A stretch of 64,000 bases of DNA, from the NCBI GenBank assembly GCA_019649675.1, contig BOWN01000002.1:1-64000 (forward strand). The letters are read 5' to 3'. Numbering within the stretch: position 1 is the stretch's first letter; each line of letters opens with the position of its first letter. This document shows positions 50,901-62,300 of the stretch, piece by piece. Position numbers and translations under genes: made by a program. The notes below the pieces were generated by a model, which saw only the letters and a list, made by a program, of their open reading frames with translations, was not told the DNA's origin and did no database searches. Source of the DNA: Cryomorphaceae bacterium (lineage in GTDB: Bacteria; Bacteroidota; Bacteroidia; Flavobacteriales; UBA7430).

Positions 50901-53900
50901 AATGAATTTCTGCAATATCTGCATCTGCATTATAGTTTTGCTTTCATCAACATCAGTTTAAAAATCCCAAAATTTCCAGCACCCGTTGCTACTCCCCCTT
51001 TAATATCTTAATTTTCCAAAATTTCTTAACCAAGAACCCGTTGCTTCATAAATTTCTAATTTCATCTGATAAATCAACGCACAACTAGTTGCTAAAAGTA
51101 AACAGAGTTGTTGCACATACCGAAACCTTCCAACCATCCCGTATGAATGCATTATTGTTTAAAAATTTTCCGATAAACAGTTTCCTCACAGTCAAACCTT
51201 CGCAGCATAAGTACATGAACCATTATCTTTTCTGCACAGCATTGTGTTAAAGCTTTAGCATCCACATCCTTGGGGGTTTTTGCTATTCACATAAACCATC
51301 ATCTCTATTTGCATCTCATTTAATTTCAGCGTTTCATCACCCATAGTTTCAATAGAAACTCCAACCCTTTCCAACCATTTTTCCCGAAAATAAGACCATT
51401 AAATTTCCAACCAACTTAAGTTGAAAAGAAACAACCCTATAATATCAACACCCTTTCTGTACTGCACAACCATTTTGTTTTTGAAAAGTAAATCCACCTT
51501 TAGCAAAATTGCACCCTTCCATCCCTCACCAAAAATTTTCATAGCCCCCTATAAAATTTCCAAGTAAGACCCTTCAGCTGGTACTCAATGACCACAACTA
51601 AATCTGCATCTGAAATTAAAGTTATTTTCGAACATCAGTACACCTTCCCCTAAAAGTACAAGAATCATCATCAAAGTTGCATTTTCATTAAAAATTTGCG
51701 CAGCTGTCTGTACATCCGTAAACAAAATAGTTAAACATAAATCATAATCGTTAACAGTAGCATTTGGATTGTATTTAGTAGTGACCATCCATACAACCAA
51801 CTACATCCTAGTACCAACATAAATATTCAAAAGAAAGATTTTCAACAAATTTCAATTCCATTTAATGAAAACAAATGATGTTTCAGTTACATAAACCCAT
51901 CAGAATTTTGAAGTAAAAGTGTAACAAATCACCTGCCATAGCACCATCAACTTCAGGACTATCGTGTCATCACCCATAACGGCAATTTGAATTGGTCCAC
52001 CATCAGACTCAGAAGACCCAACACACATATCACCAACGAAAGCACCAATAGTTCCAGAAAGACCAGCACCATTAGGAGCAAATAATGTCATATTTACACC
52101 TGTATTGACAAAGTCAAAATCAACTGCAGGACATGGAACTTCAACAAAAGGTTCACAAGGTGTTCCTCCGTAAGAAGCACATGCAACACCATCAAATCCT
52201 TCATTGAAGGCTCCGAAGCCGTCTGCATAAATACATCCGTACTCTGGTATATCATCACATGATGCATATACACATTGTAAATTACCATATTGGTCATATC
52301 CTTGAACTGTAGCATCTGCATTGTAGTTAGATGCATTTGCATCCATACAACCTACAACATCAGCACATCCAGCACTTAATGAAGTTGATGTTACGCTTCC
52401 TGCATCTCCTGCCGTTACAGCAACGTTTGCATTTGCACATCCATCACCCCATTGCATACCCCAACCTGACCAACCATCAGCTGATCCTGTTACGGCTACT
52501 ACATACTCAAATGTTGTTCCTGGGTCAACTTCTAACGATCCAGTGAATACTCCATCACCATCTTCATCAGATAATTGAACGCCCCATCCTTGCCAACCAT
52601 TCCATGAACCGTTAACAACAACATTGTCGTAATCTGCACTTGGCTGATCTACTAAATTCATATCAACAGCAAATTCTACTGTTGCTGTTGTTGGAGGGTA
52701 AGTACAAGAACCATCATCTACATTTGCATCTGCATTGAAGTTATTTGCAGCTGAATCTGTACAACCTGGTACATCAACTACACAGTTTCCAAATTCACCA
52801 TCTGCATCTGCACTGACGCTAATTCTATACCAGACGCATCTGTAATTGACCAGCTGTTCTCATATGACCATGCATCTGTTGCTTCATAATCTACTGCATT
52901 ACATGCTGATAAATCAACACATACTACAGTTGCTGAAGAAGAACCAGAGTTAGTAGCTGTTACACCACCTACTGTTACTGATCCACCACCGTCTCCGTAT
53001 GAATCGAACATGTTGATTGTAACTGCATCTCCAGATAAACAGTTTCCATCACAGTCAAATCCTTCAGGAGCAAATGTACATGAACCATTATCTTGTTCTG
53101 CCTGCGCATCGTAGTTACATGCTGAAGCATCCATACAACCTTGTACTAGAGCGTACTCACATAAACCATCATCCGTATTTGCATCTACATTATAGTTCTC
53201 AGCTGATTCGTCAGTACAGCCATAGACTACAATGTAAGAATCTCCACCACCACATACACAACACATTTCCTCGGAAATAAAGTCATCATCATTATAATTT
53301 CCACACCAACCTGGGAAGTTATTATATGCAGCACAACCATCTCCATAAGGATCTGTAGCACCATTATCTGTATCTGCACATGCTATTTCGTTACCTGCAC
53401 AGTCAAACCCTGCTTCTGCATATGTACATTCGGCATCTGTATTTGCTTCCGCATTATAATTACAAGCTGAAGCATCCATACAGCCTTCTACAATCAGTAA
53501 GTACTCACACAATGAATCATCTACAATATCTGCATCTGCATTATAATTCTCTGCTGATTCATCTGAACATCCAGATACACATCCTCCGAATAATCCATCT
53601 GCGTTAGCACCTTCAGCAAGTACTGCACCTGATGCATCTGTGATTGACCAACTGTTCTCATCTGGCCAAAAATCTGTTGATTCATAATCTACTGCATTAC
53701 ATGCTGATAAATCAACACACACTGAAGTTGCTGAAGAAGAACCAGAGTTAGTAGCTGTTACACCACCTACTGTTACTGATCCACCACCATCTCCGTAAGA
53801 ATCAAACATATTAATTGTAACTGCATCACCGATAAACAGTTTCCTTCACAGTCTAAACCTTCTGCTGGGTATTCACATGAACCGTTATCTTGTTCTGCAA

Positions 53901-56900
53901 CTATATCATAGTTACATGCTGAAGCATCTGTACATCCTTGTACTAATAAGTATTCACACGTTCCGTCATCTACATTTGCGTCTGCACTATAGTTAGCTGC
54001 ATTTGCGTCTGTACAACCTAATACAGCACAAGATGCTAAGTCAGAACCTTCTGAAACTCCTAATCCTTCTATACCGTATACTGCATCACCGATTGTTAGA
54101 GTGTTTCCATTCCAACCATCACCATATGAATCTGTCATAGATACTGAGTAACCTGCTGAAACATCTGCACATCCTGCAAATGGAGCACCACCTGACAATA
54201 TCACTGATCCATCACAAGCTGAAATTGTCCAGCCTACTTCAGATTGATATGATCCACCACCAGCTGTTACTGCAACACCTACTAAACAGTTTCCGTCACA
54301 GTCTAAACCTTCTGCAGCATATTCACATGAACCATCATCAACATTTGCATCTGCACTGAAGTTAGCTCAAGCTGAAGCATCTGTACAGCCTGGTACATCA
54401 TAAGTACAAGAACCATCATCAGAAGTTGCGTCTGCATTAAAGTTATTTTGCTGAAGCATCTGTACAACCTAGTACATCTGGCTCAGCAGTTCCTAAACAA
54501 CCTGCATCTTCTCCATTCACGGTTAAAACATCAAATTCTACATCTCCACTTGAGAATTGGAATTTAACTGTTCTATCAAAACTTACACCAGCTACTGTCT
54601 TAGTGTTTTCACCTAATGTTAGTGCTGTTGCAGGTCCATTATTAAAGTTTCCGTTTGCAACAGTCTTCACTACTCTATATGTTGCTCCACCTTCTGGTAA
54701 AGATGTAATATTCATAGTAAATGATTGAGCTCCTTGACTAGATGCTCCATCAGAAGTCAATGCTGCAGTAAGAACATGAGTCCATGTTGCATTTGGTCCA
54801 GCAGAGAAGTCATCACAATCAGCTATTGATGATCCAGCTGCTGGTTCTTCTGATAAAGAACAACCTGATTCAACTCCATTCACACTTAAAGCGTCAAATA
54901 CAACATCTCCACTTGAGAATTGGAACTTAACTGCTCTATCAAAACCAACACCACCTACAGTGAAAGTATTTTCACCAAGAGTTAATGCTGTAGCATTTCC
55001 AAAGAAACTACCTCCATTAGCTGTAGTTTTGAAAACTCTATAATTTGCTCCACCCTCAGGTAAAGACGTAATATTCATTGTAAAGGTTTGTGGACCTTGA
55101 CTAGCTGCTCCGTCAGCAACAGTTGCTGCTGTAAGAACGTGAGTCCAAGTTGCATTTGGTCCAGCAGCAAAATCACCACAATCTGCTATTGCTGTTCCTG
55201 CTGCAGGCTCAGGATATTCACATGATCCATCATCTACATTTGCATCTACGTTGAAGTTTGATGCAGTTAAATCTGTACAACCAAGTACATCATAAGTACA
55301 AGAACCATCATTTACATTTGCATCTGCGTTGAAGTTATTTGCTGATGCATCAGTACACCTGGAACAGGACATGTAGATAGTTCACCAGCAGTACCTTGTA
55401 ATAAAATGGCTCCATACCTAACATCAGATAAATCAGCTGATATATCCATGAAATTTTCGGAATCATAAGATCCACCACCTGCAACAACTGTAGCACCAGC
55501 TAAAAGCGCACCAGCTTGATCTAAATCTAAACATAAAGGTACAGATAAAATAAAGCCCTTGTAATGTTAAAGGTCCTAAAATTGTATTTCCTGAACAGTC
55601 AAGAGCAGAAATAGTTGCGCCATTCCATCCATCTCCAAAGAATCCATTAAATTTAATTCTGCTGCAATAAGGCCTGATAAACAGTTTCCTTCACAGTCTA
55701 AACCTTCAGCAGCAAATGTACAAGATCCATCGTCTGTGTTGCATCTGCGTTATAGTTAAAAATCTTCAGCAGTACATCCTGCAACACCACAATCTCCAAA
55801 TAATCCATCTTCGTTAGCACCTTCAGCAAGTACATGCACCAGATGCATCTGTAATTGACCAACTGTTCTCATCTGCATGCATCTGTTGCTTCATAATCTA
55901 CTGCATTACATGCTGATAAATCAACACATACTACAGTTGCTGAAGAAGAACCAGAGTTAGTAGCTGTTACACCACCTACTGTTACTGATCCACCACCGTC
56001 TCCGTATGAATCGAACATGTTGATTGTAACTGCATCTCCTGATAAACAGTTTCCATCACAGTCTAAACCTTCAGCAGCAAATGTACAAGATCCATCATCT
56101 GTTGTTGCATCTGCGTAAGTTACAAGCATCAGCAGCAGTACATCCTGCAACACCACAATCTCCAACACTCCAGCCTGACCGTAGCTCCTGAAAGATCACC
56201 AACAGACCAAGATGTTTCACTATCCCATGCACCTGGTGTCCATGTAACTGTATTACAGTCTAATAAATCAATACAAGCTTCAGCTGATGCACCATCAACA
56301 GTGTAATCTACGCCATTGATTGTCAATACTGCACCATTCCAACCATCACCATATGAATCAGTCATTGTTAAAATTGAACCTGAACATGGCTCTTCGGTAG
56401 CTTCTATTGTACCAGATACTGTTTGACCACCAGCACAAGTAGAAACTGTTACAGACCATTCATATGTCACAGTAGGATCTGCTGTAAATCCAGCATACCA
56501 GTGAGCATTTGCACCCCAGTCACTATAACCCATTTCATAATCTTCACCATTAATCGTTAATGAAGCATTACCTATATTAGGGTATGATTCTACTGTAATG
56601 AAAGTTTGTCCAGAATTTGAATCAAATCCTAAGAATCCGTCGCCATTTTGATCTCCTGCCCACTGAACTGCTTCATCATTACATGAAACACACGGTGTTC
56701 CTCCATAAGATGAACAGTTATCAGCATTAAAGTTTTCATTGAAAGCTCCAAATCCATCAGAATATATACATCCGTCTTCTGGGATATCATCACACGATGC
56801 ATAAACACATTGCAGGTTACCGTACTGATCATAACCTTGAATATTTGCATCAGCATTGAAATTAGATGCATTTGCATCCATACAACCTACTACATCTACA

Positions 56901-59169
56901 GGACCAGTATATTCTGAACCATTAACAGTTACACTATTTAGAGTAACAACAACATCTTGTGATAACACATAAAATAAGACTGAGTTAAAAGTATTGCCCT
57001 CTTGAGATGGAATATCAATTGTATATTCAGCTGACTCAGCACCTAAAGTTACAGATGTTGAATTGTAACTTGGCTCTGTATTAGGGTATGGATTCGCTTC
57101 GAATCTGAAATAAACATCAGCTGAGCCACCATCGGTAGAACCTGTAAATGTAACAGAACCTCCATCACCAAAAGTAAATGGATAAACAGATACATCTTCA
57201 TTTGCAAAACCAGCCCAAGGCTCTGAACCTGCAGGCATTAAGTATGAATTATCAGATGCAACAGTTCCACCAAAAGTTCCAGAAAAAACAATTCCGTAAA
57301 TACAAGAACCATCATCTGCAGTTGCGTCTGCATTAAAGTTATTTGCTGAAGCATCTGTACAACCTAGTACATCTGGCTCAGCAGTTCCTAAACAACCTGC
57401 ATCTTCTCCATTCACTGGTTAAAACATCAAATTCTACATCTCCACTTGAGAATTGGAATTTAACTGTTCTATCAAAACTTACACCAGCTACTGTCTTAGT
57501 GTTTTCACCTAATGTTAGTGCTGTTGCAGGTCCATTATTAAAGTTTCCGTTTGCAACAGTCTTCACTACTCTATATGTTGCTCCACCTTCTGGTAAAGAT
57601 GTAATATTCATAGTAAATGATTGAGCTCCTTGACTAGATGCTCCATCAGAAGTCAATGCTGCAGTAAGAACATGAGTCCATGTTGCATTTGGTCCAGCAG
57701 AGAAGTCATCACAATCAGCTATTGATGATCCGCTGCTGGTTCTTCTGATAAAGAACAACCTGATTCAACTCCATTCACACTTAAAGCGTCAAATACAACA
57801 TCTCCACTTGAGAATTGGAACTTAACTGCTCTGTCAAAACCAACACCACCTACAGTGAAAGTATTTTCACCAAGAGTTAATGCTGTTGCATTTCCAAAGA
57901 AACTACCTCCATTAGCTGTAGTTTTGAAAACTCTATAATTTGCTCCACCCTCAGGTAAAGACGTAATATTCATTGTAAAGGTTTGTGGACCTTGACTAGC
58001 TGCTCCGTCAGCAACAGTTGCTGCTGTAAGAACATGAGTCCAGTTGCATTTGGTCCAGCAGCAAAATCTCCACAGTCTGCTATTGCTGTTCCTGCTGCAG
58101 GCTCAGGATATTCACATGATCCATCATCTACATTTGCATCTACGTTGAAGTTTGATGCAGTTAAATCTGTACAACCAAGAATAGACTCTTCACAAGGAGT
58201 TCCGCCATAAGATGAACATAATCCAGCATTAAATCCTTCATTGAACGCTCCGAAGCCGTCTGCATAAATACATCCGTACTCTGGTATATCATCACATGAT
58301 GCATATACACATTGTAAGTTACCATATTGGTCATATCCTTGAACTGTAGCATCTGCATTGTAGTTAGATGCATTTGCATCCATACAACCTACAACATCAG
58401 CACATCCAGCACTTAATGAAGTTGATGTTACGCTTCCTGCATCTCCTGCCGTTACAGCAACGTTTGCATTTGCACATCCATCACCCCATTGCATACCCCA
58501 ACCTGACCAACCATCAGCTGATCCTGTTACGGCTACTACATACTCAAATGTTGTTCCTGGGTCAACTTCTAATGATCCAGTGAATACTCCATCACCATCT
58601 TCATCAGATAATTGAACGCCCCATCCTTGCCAACCATTCCATGAACCGTTAACAACAACATTGTCGTAATCTGCACTTGGCTGATCTACTAAATTCATAT
58701 CAACAGCAAATTCTACTGTTGCTGTTGTTGGAGCTGGAGGCTCACTTGAAGAAATTTCTAATGAAGCAACAAAAGCTGTTTCGTTAAGAGCATATGCTCC
58801 TTGATTTCCATTTGACAAGTAAGTTGCTGTAACATCTAGTGCATTACCGTCAGCATCACTAGCCAACCATGTAAATGCTTCTCCAGCAGCCATACCGTTA
58901 TCCAAACCAGCTTCAGAACCCCAAAGAGTAATCTGAAATGGTTCACCTACAGAAGGCATACTTAATGGAGAACCTGCACATTGAAGCACACCATCATCAT
59001 TGGTAAAGAATATACCAATGTTGGCAACGTTAGCTTCTGAAGCAAATCCTTGCGTCATAAAAACGGTCATATTAGACCCGGTGTTCGTCACAGAAAAGTC
59101 CTGCGCGCTCAATTGACCGGAGGTCAAGAGCAACACCACACTAAAGAAAAAATTATAGATTTTTCTCAT
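47925..59169 (-). CDS. Giant modular secreted/surface protein 1 (Cys/Asp-rich GCTD repeats, CBM-like domains, repetitive stalk, shared C-terminal module); about 11.2 kb, broken by many apparent indels
   Basis: Signal peptide 'MRKIYNFFFSVVLLLTSGQLSAQ' at 59169 and C-term '..VKVVNMLGQEVNVDEQFKGEVVLYLYNDGTVEKKIVR' at 47925; no internal signal peptide or terminator seen; dense 'GCTDxxAxNYNxxAxxDDGSCxY' repeats in minus-strand frames between. Confidence 0.75.
48390..48535 (-). other. Ala-rich predicted coiled-coil segment of surface protein 1
   Basis: 'MSQADVDAAVNAAVAAAEELAATVAADHAAELAELQALLDEALANAGSGSC'. Confidence 0.7.
48540..49312 (-). repeat. Tandem protein-stalk repeat, about 11 copies of 'ASVDIT(S/L)DNQAVAD..A...' with long ('EAYGWGYGDGYGAGAAS') and short ('SAFADGAAS') forms
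   Basis: Plus-strand motif 'gatgtaatatctactgaagcagcacc' and variants recur about 11 times; reverse complement encodes SVDITSDNQAVAD... Confidence 0.85.
50400..51900 (-). other. Low-quality/degenerate consensus stretch inside surface gene 1
   Basis: No convincing ORF; sequence is a corrupted copy of modules intact at about 52.8-56.3 kb, with many indels and spurious C-runs. Confidence 0.7.
52198..52697 (-). repeat. Block Y copy 2 (about 500 bp near-identical duplication of 58235-58734)
   Basis: Constant offset of 6037 nt at both ends checked ('cgaagccgtctg' 52214/58251; 'gttgctgttgttggag' 52681/58718); encodes the same CBM-like + GCMD module. Confidence 0.9.
54404..55285 (-). repeat. Block X copy 2 (about 880 bp near-identical duplication of 57297-58179)
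   Basis: Offset about 2894-2895 nt; both encode the tandem 'ADC(G/D)DFxAGPNATWTHVLTAA...MNITSLPEGGAxYRV' pair with flanking GCTD repeats. Confidence 0.9.
57297..58179 (-). repeat. Block X copy 1
   Basis: See 54404-55285. Confidence 0.9.
58235..58734 (-). repeat. Block Y copy 1
   Basis: See 52198-52697. Confidence 0.9.
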
Positions 59170-59171
59170 CT

Positions 59172-59180
59172 GGGGGGGGG
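59172..59180 (-). repeat. Homopolymeric C(9) tract 2 nt upstream of the ATG of surface gene 1
   Basis: Plus strand 'tctCATctGGGGGGGGGtttaag'; on minus strand TTAAACCCCCCCCCAGATG. Confidence 0.8.
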
Positions 59181-59213
59181 TTTAAGTTAAAATTAAAATT
59201 CACAGTTAATCTT

Positions 59214-59244
59214 CAAATATAATGTTTTTCTATAAAAATTCAAA
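59214..59244 (-). promoter_or_regulatory. Predicted Bacteroidota sigma-A promoter of surface gene 1: TTTG-N19-TATATTTG
   Basis: Minus strand -33 TTTG (59244-59241) and -7 TAnnTTTG (59221-59214), 19 bp spacing, about 45 nt upstream of the ATG. Confidence 0.65.
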
Positions 59245-59254
59245 TTCTTTAAAA

Positions 59255-59284
59255 TAAAAAAGCGGTGCAAAAACACCGCTTTTC
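59255..59284 (-). terminator. Rho-independent terminator of surface gene 2
   Basis: AAAAAAGCGGTG-CAAAAA-CACCGCTTTT just after the stop at 59306. Confidence 0.87.
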
Positions 59285-59305
59285 TGTAATAATGTAAATT
59301 AGACA

Positions 59306-62300
59306 CTAATTAACAATACGCTTTTCAGTGGTTCCATCATTATATAAATATAATAGGATTTCACCTTTAAATTGTGTAGTTGGATCAACTTGTTGACCGA
59401 GCATATTTACAACTCGAACAAGAGATCTAACATCATTAGGATGATTTAATACAGGTAATTCATGGACCCATTCAGGTACTGAAGGAGTAAGCTCTATTCT
59501 TTGACCGTCCACATCAGGGAAAGTGTAATTACTTAATGCATTAACCATACGAATTTGATAACCTTGCCCTGGAATAAAATCACCAATGCCATTAAAAGAA
59601 TATTCAGGCCAATATACAGCAGCTGCATTATTTTTGACAATCTGAACATTAGAAACAATAGGTGCCAGAGTAGCAGCTACATCTTGAGGATCAGGCAAAG
59701 TATAACCCATAATATTCCAACCTTCTAATAAGTCTATATAAATAGGTTCACACGAACCACCACCAGAATTGGCGAGTGCTTCATCAAGTAAAACTTGAAG
59801 AGCATCAATATCGTTCTGAGCTGATGCTGACCATCATTAAAACCATACAGGTAATACTCATCAGCTATTGTTGAATTATCAGAAGTGATATCAACAGAAG
59901 CAACACCATCAGCGTAAGCAGCATCTACATCAGCTTGACCTATTCCGTCTTCTGGTATTACAGAAGCAACACCGTCTGCATAAGCAGCATCTACATCAGC
60001 TTGACCTATTCCGTCTTCTGGAGTTACAGAAGCAACACCATCTGCATAAGCAGCATCTAAATCAGCTTGACCTATTCCGTCTTCTGGTGTTACAGAAGAA
60101 GCACCATCAGAATAACCAATTAAATATGCCTGATCTACATCAACTTGCGTGATACCATCATGCCACAATTTTCGAGAATATTATCAATTTGTGCTTCAAG
60201 TGCTGCTATTTGAGATGCTGCATTAGCCTGGGCTACTGCAACAGCGGCATCTAAATCAGCTTGAGAAATACCATCTTCAGGAATTACTGAAGCTACACCT
60301 GCACTATATCCATCTCCATAACCCCATCCATAGGCTTCATCAGCTATAGCTTGATTATCTGAGGTAATGTCGACAGAAGCAGCACCATTTTCAAAGGCAG
60401 CATCAACATCTTCTTGACCAATACCATCATCACCACCAGATTCTAAACATGATTCATAAGCATCTTGCCAAGAAATACAATCACCTGAATCAGTTGCTGA
60501 TGCGTCGTAATTTGCAGCAGTTTCATCTTGACAACCAACTACCTCAAACTCATCACATACTAAATCACCATCAGAGTCATTCACACACCCACCCTCACAA
60601 TCATAAATATTATCTGGATAAACACATGAACCATCGTTTGTATTTGCGGTAGAATCATAATTACATGCAGTTGGGTCTATACATCCTAAATACTCAACAG
60701 TACATGCTAATTCAAAATCAAAGCCTGTAACAAACGATAAACCATTAACTGCATAGTTAGCCATTACTGGGGACTGGAATGAAGCATTAACAACATAAAT
60801 ATCATCGCCAGATTGAGCTATGAATAAAAATGGAGAACCTACCTCTAATCCATCAAGCTCAGGTGTAGTTGTATCATCTCCAAAGGCTACAATTTGTAGA
60901 TTGCTACCTGTCCATAACGAAGCACCCGCACAAACTGCTGAACCATCATCGCTTATAAAGAAAACACCTATTTGGTCTCCTGGTAATAGTGGTGTTGTAA
61001 TTGAACCAGGAATCATTACAGTATGATTTGTCCCACTATTGTATGTTTCGAAAGAAACTTGACACCCCGCTCCTATTAAATCATATTCACATGACCCATC
61101 TGAAGTATTTGCATTAGGATTATAGTTTTCTGCATTAGTATCTGTACATCCATTAACAATTAATGTAGATACATGAACCATCATCTAATGTTGCTGAAGA
61201 ATCATATTCTAGATATGCTGAATCTGTACAACCTAAATAATCACAATCACCTGAATCAGTTGCTGATGCGTCGTAATTTGCAGCAGTTTCATCTTGACAA
61301 CCAACTACCTCAAACTCATCACATACCTAAATCACCATCAGAGTCATTCACACCCACCCTCACAATCATAAATATTATCTGGATAAACACATGAACCATC
61401 GTTTGTATTTGCGGTAGAATCATAATTACATGCAGTTGGGTCTATACATCCTAAATACTCAACAGTACATGCTAATTAAAAATCAAAGCCTGTAACAAAC
61501 GATAAACCATTAACTGCATAGTTAGCCATTACTGGGGACTGGAATGAAGCATTAACAACATAAATATCATCGCCAGATTGAGCTATGAATAAAAATGGAG
61601 AACCTACCTCTAATCCATCAAGCTCAGGTGTAGTTGTATCATCTCCAAAGGCTACAATTTGTAGATTGCTACCTGTCCATAACGAAGCACCCGCACAAAC
61701 TGCTGAACCATCATCGCTTATAAAGAAAACACCTATTTGGTCTCCTGGTAATAGTGGTGTTGTAATTGAACCAGGAATCATTACAGTATGATTTGTCCCA
61801 CTATTGTATGTTTCGAAAGAAACTTGACACCCCGCTCCTATTAAATCATATTCACATGACCCATCTGCAGTATTTGCGTTGGGGTTATAGTTTTCTATTT
61901 ATATCTGTACATCCATTAACAATTAATGTAATACATGAACCATCATCTAATGTTGCTGAAGAATCATATTCTGTATATGCTGAATCGGTACAACCTAAAT
62001 ATTCACAATCACCTGAATCAGTTGCTGATGCGTCGTAATTTGCAGCAGTTTCATCTTGACAACCAACTACCTCAAACTCATCACATACTAAATCACCATC
62101 AGAGTCATTCAAACAGTTACCATCACAATCATATCCACTATTAGCAGCAGGATTATCACATCCACAACCTAAATCATTATTGTAACATGAACCATTATCT
62201 GTGGTTGCGTTGGAGTTATAATTACATGCATTTGAATCTGTACATCCTTCAAGATCAATAGTTAAGCAAGAACCATCATCAACGTTAGCATTAGCATTAA

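Noticed and set aside
50400-51900. Possible inserted mobile element or non-coding regulatory region
   Set aside because: Sequence is recognisably a corrupted copy of neighbouring modules; no transposase or inverted repeats.
54443-58179. Block X/Y duplications as purely assembly artefacts
   Set aside because: Not fully excluded, but copies carry scattered base substitutions and different flanking modules, favouring genuine duplication; left as a finding to be checked with reads.
59885-60160. 66-nt direct repeats considered as CRISPR or integration-site iterons
   Set aside because: In-frame 22-aa coding repeat with no unique spacers.
52331-62144. Plus-strand H/L/Q-rich ORFs (e.g. 52331-52546, 53074-53280, 60449-60652, 61173-61394, 61935-62144)
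   Set aside because: They are antisense readings of the Cys/Asp-rich repeat-coding minus strand; composition and exact duplication follow the repeats, with no start context of their own.
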